Source: JAQUGA01 sp038210985 (GTDB lineage Bacteria > Bacteroidota > Bacteroidia > Bacteroidales > WCHB1-69). From it: 44,405 nucleotides of DNA. The notes beneath the pieces are model-generated. The model saw only the letters and a program-made list of their open reading frames with translations. It ran no database searches and was not told the origin of the DNA. A program made the position numbers and the translations under genes. Positions 34,338 to 43,584 of this stretch are shown piece after piece (within the stretch, counting starts at the first letter, position 1; each line of letters opens with the position of its first letter). The stretch is from the NCBI GenBank assembly GCA_038210985.1, contig JBBQWB010000014.1, positions 1 to 44,405 of the forward strand. Reading direction: 5' to 3'.

Positions 34338-34707
34338 GATATTATTATTTTTAATTATTTTTTTCTTTCTTCTATTCTTTTTTAGTTTTCAAAACTTATT
34401 TATTTAATCTTCTATTTTGATGTTTTAATTCCAAAATAAAAATTTGAATGAATATTTCTTCTTTTTGAGTTACTAACAAAGATAGTAAATATTTTGGTGT
34501 TTTTTAGTTAAATAATAACCCATACTTATGGTAATTGTTCATTTTTATGCTATATTATTATTTTAAGTCCAAAGAAATACGTCCTTGGAAGAGCTGGTCA
34601 TTTCATTGACTAAATTTGTGTTTGTATAGAAAAGAATAAATAACGACATTCTTTTCAGAAATCGCTATTTATCCTTTACAAGAAAACAAAATGTTTTCTT
34701 GTAAATA
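34338..34707. other. 370-bp gap: peroxiredoxin promoter and a hairpin
   Basis: A minus-strand TATCTTTG -7 element (34484-34477) probably drives the peroxiredoxin gene. At the right end a perfect 13-bp stem TTTACAAGAAAAC / GTTTTCTTGTAAA (34675-34705, loop of 5) lies just after the DUF2141 stop and may act as its transcript end, though no T-run follows. The rest is AT-rich with no gene seen. Confidence 0.5.
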
Positions 34708-35067
34708 CTACATGTATCTCACCTTAATAGTTATTGTTTTATCTGTTTTGCCAAAATCAAAGCTAAAACAGTTATAACTTGGCTTGCTTAACCCTCCATG
34801 GTAATAATTTGAAAACCCGAATCCTTCCGTAGGGAAAAAACCCGAATAATTCATTTTGCCATTTTCATTTTCATCATCCAAAAGAGCTATTCCGTATCTG
34901 CCAGCGGGAATATCTGTATATTTTTCCACAAGAATACCATCTTTAAGATTTTTCTTGCTTATGTATTTTGTAATTTTTGGATTTTCCGTTTTATATTCAT
35001 TTTCAGAAGTAAAAAAAGCAAGACGTATGTTTCCTTTTGTATTTCGTAAGTTCAATCGTAAGTTCAA
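34708..35067 (-). CDS. DUF2141 protein, N-terminally truncated (probable pseudogene)
   Basis: 119 residues beginning at a TTG; the preceding in-frame codon is TAA. DUF2141 proteins have a signal peptide before the NLRNTKGNIRLAFF strand; here it is missing although the domain is otherwise complete (DIPAGRYGIALLDDENENGKMN, GFFPTEGFGFSN, ITIKVRYM). The first eight codons consist of a 12-base unit TTGAACTTACGA repeated twice, a likely scar of the event that removed the 5' end. Without the signal it would stay in the cytoplasm. The family is extracytoplasmic with unknown function. Expression is doubtful. Confidence 0.6.
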   Translation of the reverse strand: MNLRLNLRNTKGNIRLAFFTSENEYKTENPKITKYISKKNLKDGILVEKYTDIPAGRYGIALLDDENENGKMNYSGFFPTEGFGFSNYYHGGLSKPSYNCFSFDFGKTDKTITIKVRYM

Positions 35068-35112
35068 TTAGTAAACGCAACTTTTAGGAGTATTTATTAC
35101 TTGAAAATAACT

Positions 35113-35120
35113 TAACTTTG
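35113..35120 (+). promoter_or_regulatory. -7 element for the tag gene
   Basis: TAACTTTG is a perfect TAnnTTTG. It overlaps the first possible start codon (35118), which therefore cannot be the translation start of this transcript. Confidence 0.5.
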
Positions 35121-35171
35121 TTCGATATTTTTCCAAGAAAGAAGCTTAAATTTATTCAGCCAAACCAAATT

Positions 35172-35720
35172 ATGAGTTATTGCCTTGCCATAGAAACGAT
35201 GCAGTCCGAAGAACGAAAAGCCTTGCACAAAAATTATCACGACAATCATTATGGTTTTCCAATTCACGATGATAATGAGTTGTTTGGTCGCTTAATTATG
35301 GAAATTAATCAGGCTGGCTTAAGTTGGGAAACTATTTTGAAAAAAGAAATTTCTTTCCGCAAAGCATACAGCAATTTCGATATCGAAAAAGTGGCTGCTT
35401 ATGATGAAAAGGAGCGAGGCCGACTTTTAGGAGATGCAGGAATTATCCGAAATCGCTTAAAAATTAACGCAGCCATCGAAAATGCCAAAACAATTCTTGC
35501 ATTGCAAAAAGAGTTTGGCTCTTTTGAAAAATGGTTGGAACATCATCATCCGAAAACAAAAGAAGAATGGGTGAAGCTATTTAAAAAGACATTTTTCTTC
35601 ACAGGCGGTGAAATTGTAAACGAATTTTTAATGAGTATCGGTTATTTGCCTGGCGCACATTCGGAAAATTGTCCGGTCTACAAACAAATATTGGAGCTAA
35701 AACCAATGTGGATGAAATGA
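35172..35720 (+). CDS. tag: DNA-3-methyladenine glycosylase I (Tag)
   Basis: 182 residues from the ATG at 35172. The frame is open from 35118, but the later start is chosen because a -7 element ends at 35120 and because MSYC places a Cys at position 4, the zinc ligand of Tag. Other zinc ligands are His in the YHDNHYG block and His/Cys in GAHSENC. The core NQAGLSWETILKKEISFRKA is the family signature. It removes 3-methyladenine from alkylated DNA. Its 3' neighbour on the other strand is a decayed methyltransferase. Confidence 0.88.
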   Translation: MSYCLAIETMQSEERKALHKNYHDNHYGFPIHDDNELFGRLIMEINQAGLSWETILKKEISFRKAYSNFDIEKVAAYDEKERGRLLGDAGIIRNRLKINAAIENAKTILALQKEFGSFEKWLEHHHPKTKEEWVKLFKKTFFFTGGEIVNEFLMSIGYLPGAHSENCPVYKQILELKPMWMK

Positions 35721-35792
35721 GAAAGTAGACAAAATAAGTTTTGGTTGGTCAATAATTTATTCTGTTTCCAATTGTACTTGGAAAATTTAAAC

Positions 35793-36046
35793 TCATTTTC
35801 GATAAAAGAAGACTTGCAAAATATCTTCGCTCGAATGTCCTTTTTCCCCAAAACGATTTTTATAAACCAATGAAGCGTGTTGTGTTTTAGTCGATGATTC
35901 CAATTGATGGCTCCATACAATTTGTTAAGGTGATTTAATTCTTTTTTGTACCCTGATGATGCAGATTTTCCATTCCAACCCTCAAGTCCTAAACGGAACC
36001 CTCCAACACCTGCAAATAGTTCTATCACTTTTATACTTTTATCCAT
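35793..36046 (-). pseudogene. DNA (cytosine-5) methyltransferase remnant, frameshifted and truncated
   Basis: The reading frame starts MDKSIKVIELFAGVGGFRLG, motif I of m5C methyltransferases, then GLEGWNGKSASSGYKK. After that the frame turns to nonsense, while a neighbouring frame continues IVWSHQLESSTKTQHA and NRFGEKGHSSEDI, the expected next part of such enzymes. One missing base in the run 35921-35923 explains it. Even with this corrected, a TGA at 35795-35793 follows and motif IV (PCQ) and everything after is absent. So the gene is dead. It overlaps the end of the Dam fragment by 16 bp. Together they are the remains of a modification or restriction-modification locus. Confidence 0.8.
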
Positions 36047-36336
36047 TGTGAACTATTTTTAGGTATTAAACTTTTTTCTTTAACTTTAAAAATGCTTAAA
36101 TCAGTATATTTATAAGTATTTATTAAGTCAGAATTAATATCATTAATAACTACTTTCTCCAATTTTGGAAAGTTGTTGAGCATCCAAAATAAAATGGCTC
36201 CACTTCCTACAAATGGCTCTATGTAAGTGAACTTTTTATTTATGATTTCATAAGGTAATGACTTCTCAATTTCAGTTATTAGTTGAGTTTTGCCACCAGC
36301 CCATTTTAAAAAAGGTTTTGCTTTTTTATTGTCCAT
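36031..36336 (-). pseudogene. Dam-type DNA adenine methyltransferase, N-terminal fragment
   Basis: 101 residues. KPFLKWAGGKTQLI (residues 7-20) and YIEPFVGSGAILFWML are the first two blocks of DpnII/Dam-type N6-adenine methyltransferases (usually 260-290 residues). After DINSDLINTYK the similarity stops and the frame ends; the catalytic DPPY motif and target-recognition domain are missing. A deletion has joined the N-terminal part to unrelated sequence just before the cytosine methyltransferase start. Not expected to be active. Confidence 0.8.
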
Positions 36337-36703
36337 TAATATATTTTATGTTCATTTTATTTTAACAAAGATATATTTTAAAGCTATACAATTTTAGCAA
36401 AACAATGTCAATTTATTAAGAGATTAGTGTGCTATTGAATAAAGTTATACCAAATTTCATTTATAAAAAACTCTAAAGTTGTTTTTAATAGAACACGGAT
36501 GACACAGATAAAACGGAAAAATTGATGTTAGTAGTTGTTGTCCTCCGACTAAACCAAAACTCCAATTGCTCGGATGTAAATTTTAGCCAACAAAGTGCTA
36601 ATTCGGATTTGCAATACGAACTAAATGAGGATTAAAACAGAAAAAACTCGATGTACGAGTCTTCTTCCGACTCGTACATCGATTTTGATTAGTCGTGCGA
36701 CGA
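36337..36703. other. Gap with degenerate intergenic repeats and a terminator
   Basis: 367 bp without a gene. GAACACGGATGACACAGATAA (around 36490) and the later stretch with CTCGGATGTAAA and TTCGGATTTGCAATACG look like worn copies of dispersed Bacteroidota intergenic elements; this is judged from memory, not from copies inside the window. The right part holds the terminator of the efflux operon. Confidence 0.4.
36648..36682 (-). terminator. Intrinsic terminator of the RND efflux operon
   Basis: Perfect 14-bp stem TCGATGTACGAGTC / GACTCGTACATCGA with a 7-base loop, 22 bp after the pump gene stop. On the minus strand the stem is followed by G and six T residues. Confidence 0.85.
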
Positions 36704-39700
36704 CTATTTCTTTTTCTTTCGTTTTGCTAATTTCTCTTTAATTGAATCTACCACATAATAAACCATGGGGACTAAATAAACAGTTAATATCATAGAAGAG
36801 AGCAATCCGCCGATAATTACCCAAGCCAAACCGTTTTTCCATTCGCTGGCGGTACCTTTGGCTAATGCAATTGGCAACATTCCAATTGCCATCGCAAGGG
36901 TGGTCATTAAAATAGGTCGCATACGCTCTTTACCGGCAATAATTAAGGCATCTTTGTAATGTTTTCCCTGAGCCTTTAATTGATTGGTGAAATCGACAAT
37001 TAAAATAGAGTTTTTTGTTACCAATCCCATGAGCATAATTAGCCCTAACTGTGCGAATAGGGTTAAATTATTTAGCGATAAATTTAAAGCCAAAAAAGCG
37101 CCAATTGCTGCCATTGGGATGGCAAATAAAGCCACAAACGGATAAATATAGCTGTCGTACAGGGCAATCATAATTAGGTAAATCAAAATAAATGAGATTA
37201 GAAGGACGGAGCCCAAAGCACCAAAACTTTCGTTTTGTGTTTTAATATCGGCTCCCCATTTTAGCTTTACACCTTCGGGTAGAGGTTGCGTTTTTAAAAA
37301 CGCAATTGCATCGTCGGCTAAAGTTCCCGATGGTCTTCCAAACGATTCGGAAGTGATGGTTACCGAAGGTTGCCGATCTAATCTTTCGAGCAAAGAAGGA
37401 GAATTATCCTGTCTGACTTCTGCAAATTGCGAAACTTCAATAGGAATATTCATTGGATTTACGATTGTAATATGTTGCACGTCTTCGTAATTTTTTCGGT
37501 CGAAGTCATCAAGCCAAATTCTAACCGGATATTCTGTTCCATTTTCGGTTAAGCTTGCATCATCGTTTCCGGTAAAAGCAGTTCTTAAATTTATTCCGAC
37601 ATAAGCAGTGTTTAAACCTAAACGTTGCATTTTATCTTTATCTGGTATCACTTTATATTCTGGACTTCCTGCTTTAACAGATAATTGTACGTTGTCGGCA
37701 CCAGGAATATTTTCAATTGCAGCTTTTAGTTTTTCTCCTGTTTTCATTACCAAGTCAATATCGCTTCCGCTCAAGGTTATTTTTATGGGTGATTGTTTTG
37801 GTAATAATCCTAAAACTGCCATCGAAAAATTAACTCCCGGAAACTCTTTATTTAATTCTTCGCGAAGCGATTTCATAAATGGCTCCGTTTTTATGTTTCT
37901 TTCTTTTTCAGGTTTTAATTGAATGGTAAATTCGGATAGATTTGCCGAACCAACTCCTAAACTACCAATGCCTGTGCTTGGTCCCGCAATATTGCTAAAA
38001 AGCGATGCTACTTCAGGTTGTTGCAAAATAAAATCTTCCACTTTTTTGGTTCTGATATTATTTTCTTGAACCGTAGTTGTTTTATCATATTCCAAATTTA
38101 ATCGAAATTTTCCTTGATCGCCGGTTGACATCATTTCTTTGCCAATAATTCCTTGCTTCATAATCATAACGGTCATTGCCAACAAAACGAACACAATGCC
38201 AGTAAAGATGAGTTTGTGCCTAAGCACCCATTCTAGTTGATGTCCATACCATTCGATAAAGGATGATAATTGCCGTTCAAACCAAAGCAGAAAGCGGTTT
38301 ACAATGTTGGTGGGTTGTAAATCTTCCTTTTTTCCAATTCGTGATGCCAACCAAGGCACTAGCGTAAATCCCACCAATAAACTGGTGAGGGTTGAGGTAA
38401 TAACGACGATTGAAAATTGTTTAAGCATATCGGCAACAAATACTTGCAGAAACAAAATCGGTACAAATACAACTACGTCAACTAGGGTGATGGAGATTGC
38501 CGAAAAACCAATTTCCATTCGACCTTCCAGTGCAGCCGTCTCTTTGTCTTTCCCCATATCAAGGTGTCGTTGAATGTTTTCCAGAATTACAATGGCATCA
38601 TCTACCAAAATTCCAATAATTAACGACATGGCTAGCAGTGTCATCAGGTTTAGAGTAAAACCCATCAGCCACATAATGGCAAATGCGGTAACCAATGAGG
38701 TGGGAATTGCAATTAATACAATTAATGAATTTCGGTAGCTTCTTAAAAACAAAAACATAACAAGTGAAACCAAAATAACTGCTAAAATTAAATCGTCGAC
38801 TACTGAGTTTACTGCTGCAATGGTCATATCGGTTGAATCATCGGTAATGGTAAATTTAACTCCGTATTTTGAGTTAGCACTTTCAATTTGTTTAAGTTTT
38901 TCATGAACTAATTTTGAAACCTCCACAGCATTGGCATCGCCTTGTTTTTTCAACAAAAGCCCTATTCCGTTTACACCATTGTAACGGCTTACGGAACTTA
39001 CTTCTTTCACACCATCAACAACCGTGGCAACATCTTTTACATAAATTGGTATTCCTGGAGGTATCATCGCTATTTGCACGTTCCGAATGTCATCAACGGA
39101 TATAAACTTTCCAATTAATCTTACCGAATTGCTTTCTGCATTATTTTGAGCTTTACCTGCTGGTAAGTCAATGCCAGACCTATTTATTGCTTCTACAATT
39201 TGATAAATGGAAATTTTATATAATTTTAGTTTATTCTGATCTACTTTTACCTGAATTTCTCTCTCTTCGCCACCAAGCATGGTAATTTCGGCAACTCCTT
39301 TTAATTGCTGAATTTGAGGGAGATATTCGTCCTTCATCTTCTGATAAAAAACGGTAGCAGGCAATTTACTTGTTGCACTAATAGAAATAATTGGTAAATC
39401 GTTTGGCGAAACTTTGCTCATTACAGGACTCAAAATGTCGGCAGGTAAATCCTTTCGAATATTGTCGATATATCTCTGTGCATCCTGCATGGCAATATTC
39501 AAATCGGTGCCATATTTTAGGTTGGCAATAATAACCGAAGCATTGGGCATCGATTTTGTTTCCAAATAATCCACTCCTTCGAGGTTCGACAAAGCATCCT
39601 CAATTTTTCTAGACACCGATGTTTCCACTTCACTTGGCTCGGCTCCCGGATACAGTGTTTTTATTACCACAACTGGCTGGTTAAAGTCGGGCAAGAGTTC

Positions 39701-39802
39701 GTATCCCAGATTTTTATACCCAATAATTCCCAATAATGTGAATACACTGAAAAGAACAATGATTAGGGAAGGGCGGTTGATTGATATTTTTGTAATGTTC
39801 AT
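36704..39802 (-). CDS. RND efflux pump, AcrB/HAE1-type permease
   Basis: 1032 residues, standard size. Twelve transmembrane helices in two halves with large periplasmic loops. It starts MNITKISINRPSLIIVLFSV with the usual first helix. The proton-relay pair in helix 4 is Asp401-Asp402 (IGILVDDAIVILENI), as in AcrB Asp407/408. The periplasmic start PGAEPSEVETSVSRKIEDAL is a typical porter-domain block. The LVTKNSILIVDF block near residue 940 marks the second half. It is the last gene of a six-gene unit with membrane fusion protein and TolC partner, so the tripartite pump is complete. Substrates are unknown; drugs or toxic organics are likely because of the TetR control. Confidence 0.95.
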   Translation of the reverse strand: MNITKISINRPSLIIVLFSVFTLLGIIGYKNLGYELLPDFNQPVVVIKTLYPGAEPSEVETSVSRKIEDALSNLEGVDYLETKSMPNASVIIANLKYGTDLNIAMQDAQRYIDNIRKDLPADILSPVMSKVSPNDLPIISISATSKLPATVFYQKMKDEYLPQIQQLKGVAEITMLGGEEREIQVKVDQNKLKLYKISIYQIVEAINRSGIDLPAGKAQNNAESNSVRLIGKFISVDDIRNVQIAMIPPGIPIYVKDVATVVDGVKEVSSVSRYNGVNGIGLLLKKQGDANAVEVSKLVHEKLKQIESANSKYGVKFTITDDSTDMTIAAVNSVVDDLILAVILVSLVMFLFLRSYRNSLIVLIAIPTSLVTAFAIMWLMGFTLNLMTLLAMSLIIGILVDDAIVILENIQRHLDMGKDKETAALEGRMEIGFSAISITLVDVVVFVPILFLQVFVADMLKQFSIVVITSTLTSLLVGFTLVPWLASRIGKKEDLQPTNIVNRFLLWFERQLSSFIEWYGHQLEWVLRHKLIFTGIVFVLLAMTVMIMKQGIIGKEMMSTGDQGKFRLNLEYDKTTTVQENNIRTKKVEDFILQQPEVASLFSNIAGPSTGIGSLGVGSANLSEFTIQLKPEKERNIKTEPFMKSLREELNKEFPGVNFSMAVLGLLPKQSPIKITLSGSDIDLVMKTGEKLKAAIENIPGADNVQLSVKAGSPEYKVIPDKDKMQRLGLNTAYVGINLRTAFTGNDDASLTENGTEYPVRIWLDDFDRKNYEDVQHITIVNPMNIPIEVSQFAEVRQDNSPSLLERLDRQPSVTITSESFGRPSGTLADDAIAFLKTQPLPEGVKLKWGADIKTQNESFGALGSVLLISFILIYLIMIALYDSYIYPFVALFAIPMAAIGAFLALNLSLNNLTLFAQLGLIMLMGLVTKNSILIVDFTNQLKAQGKHYKDALIIAGKERMRPILMTTLAMAIGMLPIALAKGTASEWKNGLAWVIIGGLLSSMILTVYLVPMVYYVVDSIKEKLAKRKKKK

Positions 39803-39814
39803 GATTGTAAATTT

Positions 39815-40870
39815 TTAATTACTAATTGTAACATTTGCCCCGTCAAAAAGGTTAATAAATCCGTTGATAATAATGGTGTCGCCTTCGGTTAAACCACTTG
39901 ATATCAGAATTTTATTTTGAATTCTGGATGAAATGGTAACATTTTTAAGAATTGCTTTATTGTTTTTTACAGTATAAACTTGAGGTTGAATATTTGTTCC
40001 GACAATAGATGAAGCAGGGATGATGATATGTTTTTCTTCGCCATTATTCTTCAATTGTACTTGTCCGAACATTCCCGATTTTATTTTTAAATCATCGGTG
40101 TTTTTTACCAAAAACTGAACTAGAAAACTATTTCCCATATTTGCTTTACTACCAGTCATGATAAGCTTTCCCGATAGCGATATTTCAGGATATACGGAAG
40201 AGAAAATCGAATATATTTCATTGGTTTTGAACTGATTTAAATCTTGTTCAGGAATATTTATGCTAAATTTTAAAAGCGAAATATCCGTAATTTGAAGCAA
40301 TGGAATACCTGAAGCAGCAAAAGCACCTTCTTCGGTTAGTTTGGCAGTAAAAACTCCGCTAAAAGGTGCAACAATTGTAGTTTTATTAATTTGTTCGATT
40401 AAAGTAGCACGCAAAACCTTGGCAGATTTTAGTGCTAATTCCGATTTTTCTAATTGTACTCCTTGAATGGCGTCTGCTTTGGCAAGAACGGTATATCGTT
40501 TTACATCGGCTTCAAAACCTTCAATCTGAATTTCAGCGGTTTGTAATTGTAGTTTTAATAAGGAGTTGTCGAGTTGAATTAAAGCTTGACCTTTTTGAAC
40601 AATGCTTCCTACATCCACTAAGATTTTATTAATTTTTCCTTGTACTTCGGCGCTAATTTTTGTCTCCTTATTGGGCTCAAAAGTTCCAGAGTAGGAAATG
40701 TCATTATTTGTACTTTCAAGCTTTATTGCAATTGCTTGCACGTTAATTGCCTGCTCTTTGTTAAATTGATAAACTCTATTTTGGGTGATTTTTTTATTGT
40801 TCATCAGGCGAAATACAACGGCTCCAATTATAAGCAATGCAACTACGATGTAAATTATTTTCTTCTTCAT
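39815..40870 (-). CDS. RND efflux membrane fusion protein (HlyD/AcrA type)
   Basis: 351 residues. One N-terminal hydrophobic segment (about 4-21), without a lipobox, anchors it in the inner membrane. ISAEVQGKINKILVDVGSIV and QKGQALIQLD form the first half of the lipoyl-like domain. A short helical hairpin follows (about 100-150), then VAPFSGVFTAKLTEEGAF, the second half. The beta-barrel and membrane-proximal domains end in GLTEGDTIIINGF. It links the RND pump to the outer-membrane channel. Gaps to neighbours are 12 and 8 bp. Confidence 0.93.
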   Translation of the reverse strand: MKKKIIYIVVALLIIGAVVFRLMNNKKITQNRVYQFNKEQAINVQAIAIKLESTNNDISYSGTFEPNKETKISAEVQGKINKILVDVGSIVQKGQALIQLDNSLLKLQLQTAEIQIEGFEADVKRYTVLAKADAIQGVQLEKSELALKSAKVLRATLIEQINKTTIVAPFSGVFTAKLTEEGAFAASGIPLLQITDISLLKFSINIPEQDLNQFKTNEIYSIFSSVYPEISLSGKLIMTGSKANMGNSFLVQFLVKNTDDLKIKSGMFGQVQLKNNGEEKHIIIPASSIVGTNIQPQVYTVKNNKAILKNVTISSRIQNKILISSGLTEGDTIIINGFINLFDGANVTISN

Positions 40871-40878
40871 GTTTTCTG

Positions 40879-42204
40879 TTATTTTAAAGTATTAATAATA
40901 TTTCCAGTCAGTTTTTTAAGTTCTAAATCCGCTTTTAAAAAATCTACAACTGCCGACAAGTATGCTTGTTGTGCTTCTCGCAGAGCATTATCGGCTAACA
41001 AAACATCGGTGAGTGATGCTAAACCTTGCTTTTGTTGTAAAAAAGTTTGGTCATAAATGGATTGTGCCAATTTAATCTGAGAGATTGAATTTGTAATTAT
41101 TTTTTGTGCTACTATTCTTTGCCTTTTAGCATTTTCGATAAGCATAGCATTTTGTGTAGTTATTAATTCGATTTGCAATTCGCTGTTTTGCAATTCAAAT
41201 TTTTTCTGATTCACTTTTCGTTGTGTAACAGTTCCATTAAATAGCGGAACGGACATTTGAACGCCGACATAACTAATTGGGAAAAACTTCAAAAAATCAT
41301 TGGGAGCTTCGTCATAACCAAAACCAGTTGTACCATACATACCATATAAATTAAGTGAAGGTAGTCGTGAAAATCTTAACGTTTTTAGTTCGGCAGTGAT
41401 TAACCGCGACTGTGTTTGTGCTAATGAAACATCAATTATTGAATTAGATGAATAGTTTATTTCGTTTTGGAAAATAATTTTGGATTCAATTTCAATATTT
41501 GTATTTATGGATACACCCATTGTGAACTTAAGTGCATTCAGGGCTTGTTCGTAAATGTTTTGGAGACGTTCTTTTTGCGTTTGAAATTGTTCGTATTGTA
41601 GCCTAACTTTGTCTACATCTGTGCCAGTAACCAGTAGTTGCTCCTGCAATAGTTGCATGTTTTTAAGCAATTTATTACTGTTTGTTAAATTACTATCCAT
41701 AAAGGATAGTTGATGATACATAATTTGAATATTATAGTAGAGGTTTGAAATTTCAAAAAACACTTGTTCTTCTGTTTTTTTATATTGAAGTTTATTTAAT
41801 TCGGATGCAACTTTTGTTATTTGTACGGTTCCATAAATTTGCGGATTAAATAATGGTATGGCTACTTGAAGATTCGCATTAATATTATGCGGCACCCCAA
41901 ATTGAGTTTCTTTAAATTTTCCTTCTGGACCCCCAAAAATAGATGTTGGCATTAATTGATAGGGAAGGTTGGTGAAATAACGATAATCTCCAAAAGCATT
42001 TACTTTTGGAAGTAAATTAGCGACGGCTTCTTTGTGCTTTTGTTCGCTTATTAAGCCATTATTGATGCTTATTTGCAAATTTCTATTGTTAATTTGTGCA
42101 GTGTCAATGCATTGTTTCAAAGTCCAAACTTGTGCGTTGGAAGTTTGAAATATAAGCATAATAAGAAGCAATAATATTTTCTGTTTGTAAGTATTCACTA
42201 ACAT
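40879..42204 (-). CDS. TolC family outer-membrane efflux channel
   Basis: 441 residues with a signal peptide (about 1-24, TSNAQ). The typical two-fold repeated helical layout starts WTLKQCIDTAQINNRNLQIS and has VSVPLFNG / VAIPLFNP strands near the membrane barrel in both halves, plus LLADNALREAQQAYLSAVVDFLKADLELKKLTG at the end. It forms the trimeric exit duct of the pump encoded downstream. It sits 16 bp after a small membrane-protein gene. Confidence 0.94.
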   Translation of the reverse strand: MLVNTYKQKILLLLIMLIFQTSNAQVWTLKQCIDTAQINNRNLQISINNGLISEQKHKEAVANLLPKVNAFGDYRYFTNLPYQLMPTSIFGGPEGKFKETQFGVPHNINANLQVAIPLFNPQIYGTVQITKVASELNKLQYKKTEEQVFFEISNLYYNIQIMYHQLSFMDSNLTNSNKLLKNMQLLQEQLLVTGTDVDKVRLQYEQFQTQKERLQNIYEQALNALKFTMGVSINTNIEIESKIIFQNEINYSSNSIIDVSLAQTQSRLITAELKTLRFSRLPSLNLYGMYGTTGFGYDEAPNDFLKFFPISYVGVQMSVPLFNGTVTQRKVNQKKFELQNSELQIELITTQNAMLIENAKRQRIVAQKIITNSISQIKLAQSIYDQTFLQQKQGLASLTDVLLADNALREAQQAYLSAVVDFLKADLELKKLTGNIINTLK

Positions 42205-42220
42205 AATGGGTTAAATTTTT

Positions 42221-42613
42221 TTATTTTTTTACAAGTGAAATAAATTTATAGGATATAAATCCAAAGATACCTGTTAAGGAAAGGCGAAAAATTAGAGCTT
42301 TTACGGTTTTTGCTTCGTGTATAAATCCCAAATTTATATAAAACAAAAAGGCAATAAGAGCCAAGGCAAGGATTCCGAATGTTGCAATTAATAAATTTGT
42401 TGTCCAACTTTTTTTATACCAAAAGCCGTATGCAGCTAAAACATAAAGCAAGGAGCAAATAAAATTGGCAATAACTACAAATAAGACGTAATTGCCTTCA
42501 CTTTCTCTTATTCCAAACAAATTAAAAAAAATTGAGAGGGTTAAAAAGAGGGTTAATAATCCAAAAGCAGTAAGGATTATCGCACTAATTTTGAGCAAAT
42601 AATCGGATTTCAT
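42221..42613 (-). CDS. Small four-helix membrane protein in the efflux operon
   Basis: 130 residues with four predicted membrane helices (about 8-31, 43-66, 73-93, 105-125) and a Lys-rich C-terminus. It has no recognised family. Its start overlaps the TetR stop by 4 bp (TetR ends 42610), so it is translationally coupled to the regulator. Being placed between regulator and channel genes suggests an accessory role in the efflux unit, but nothing in the sequence shows a specific function. Confidence 0.7.
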   Translation of the reverse strand: MKSDYLLKISAIILTAFGLLTLFLTLSIFFNLFGIRESEGNYVLFVVIANFICSLLYVLAAYGFWYKKSWTTNLLIATFGILALALIAFLFYINLGFIHEAKTVKALIFRLSLTGIFGFISYKFISLVKK

Positions 42614-43197
42614 GGTCTTGATTTTATAATTGTCAATAAGGATTGTATCATATTGTTGCCAGCTCTTGTAATGTCAAACTGGAAGTCGGCAATTCTCCAT
42701 TTAAACATTTGTAATTTAACGGTTCCTATTACAATATGCATTAGTTCATCCGTAGTTATAGCATTTGTGAAAACACCTTTTTGCTGTCCTTCCAAAATAA
42801 TTGGCATTAAATGTTGCATTTTAGTGTTCATTATTTTCAAAATTGCTTCGTTAATTTGCTGACTTTCTTCAAATAATCCGTCGGAAAACACTGCCACTAC
42901 AAAGTGCTGATTGTTTTTAAAAAACTCGAATTGATTTTGAAATAATGCAGTAAATTTAGCTTCCGGATTGTCTTTAGTTAGCTTTGTTTTTTGTAAACGC
43001 TCATCTGTAATTTCTGCCAAATACTCAAGCATGGCAATAATTATTTGTTCTTTACTTAGAAAATGCCGATATACGGCACTTTCCGAAAACTTCATTTCTT
43101 TAGCTAGATTTTTTATGGTTAATCCACTAACGCCCGAAAAAGTAAGTATTTTTCCAGCTGCTTGGATAATTTCCAGCTGACGTGCATTTATTTTCAT
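42610..43197 (-). CDS. TetR/AcrR family transcriptional regulator
   Basis: 195 residues. The N-terminal helix-turn-helix (about 26-46: LTIKNLAKEMKFSESAVYRHF) is followed by the helical ligand-binding domain. Probable repressor of its own operon: a perfect 16-bp palindrome overlaps the transcription start upstream of the first gene of the unit. It is 32 bp after the cupin gene and 4 bp overlapping with the next gene. The inducer is unknown. No other helix-turn-helix gene is present in the window, which supports the pairing with this operator. Confidence 0.92.
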   Translation of the reverse strand: MKINARQLEIIQAAGKILTFSGVSGLTIKNLAKEMKFSESAVYRHFLSKEQIIIAMLEYLAEITDERLQKTKLTKDNPEAKFTALFQNQFEFFKNNQHFVVAVFSDGLFEESQQINEAILKIMNTKMQHLMPIILEGQQKGVFTNAITTDELMHIVIGTVKLQMFKWRIADFQFDITRAGNNMIQSLLTIIKSRP

Positions 43198-43229
43198 AAT
43201 AATATTTTTTGCAATTAATCAATTTAACA

Positions 43230-43568
43230 CTAAAAAACTTTTGTTAAAGAGGTTGGGCGAGGAGCTTTTACCACAAAAATCATGGCTATTTTATTGGTTT
43301 CATTACTAATGTAATGTACAATGTTAGAGGGGCTTTCTACTAATGTTTTCGCTTCACAATCCGCTTTTTCGTCACCAACATGTATAGTAGGAAGTCCTTC
43401 AACGATAAAGAAGAAAACATCGACAGGAGTTTTGTGAGGTTTTAAACTTTCACCAGGTTTTAAAGTAATAAGCATTGCCTGTGCTGTTTCCTTGTTATAC
43501 ATTTCTCGAACATCTACTTTGTGAGGTGTTTCTTTAACTGCTTGATCTTGATATTTAGTAATTTTCAT
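43230..43568 (-). CDS. Small cupin-domain protein
   Basis: 112 residues, single cupin barrel. Motif 1 is worn (LKPGESLKPHKTPVDVFFFIVEG): one His of the usual His-x-His pair is present and Glu is at the end. Motif 2 (PSNIVHYISNETNKIAMIFV) retains one His. Metal binding is therefore uncertain. It is the first gene after the operator-promoter and precedes the TetR gene, so it is expected to be induced with the pump. It could sense or bind a pump-related small molecule, but this is inference. Confidence 0.8.
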   Translation of the reverse strand: MKITKYQDQAVKETPHKVDVREMYNKETAQAMLITLKPGESLKPHKTPVDVFFFIVEGLPTIHVGDEKADCEAKTLVESPSNIVHYISNETNKIAMIFVVKAPRPTSLTKVF

Positions 43569-43584
43569 GTTTTAAGTTTTAAGT

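Noticed and set aside
35118..35171. Upstream start for the tag gene
   Set aside because: The -7 element covers this start, and the later ATG restores the Cys4 zinc ligand.
35678..35792. C-terminal end of the open frame through the cytosine methyltransferase remnant
   Set aside because: This part is read in the wrong frame after the one-base loss and overlaps tag.
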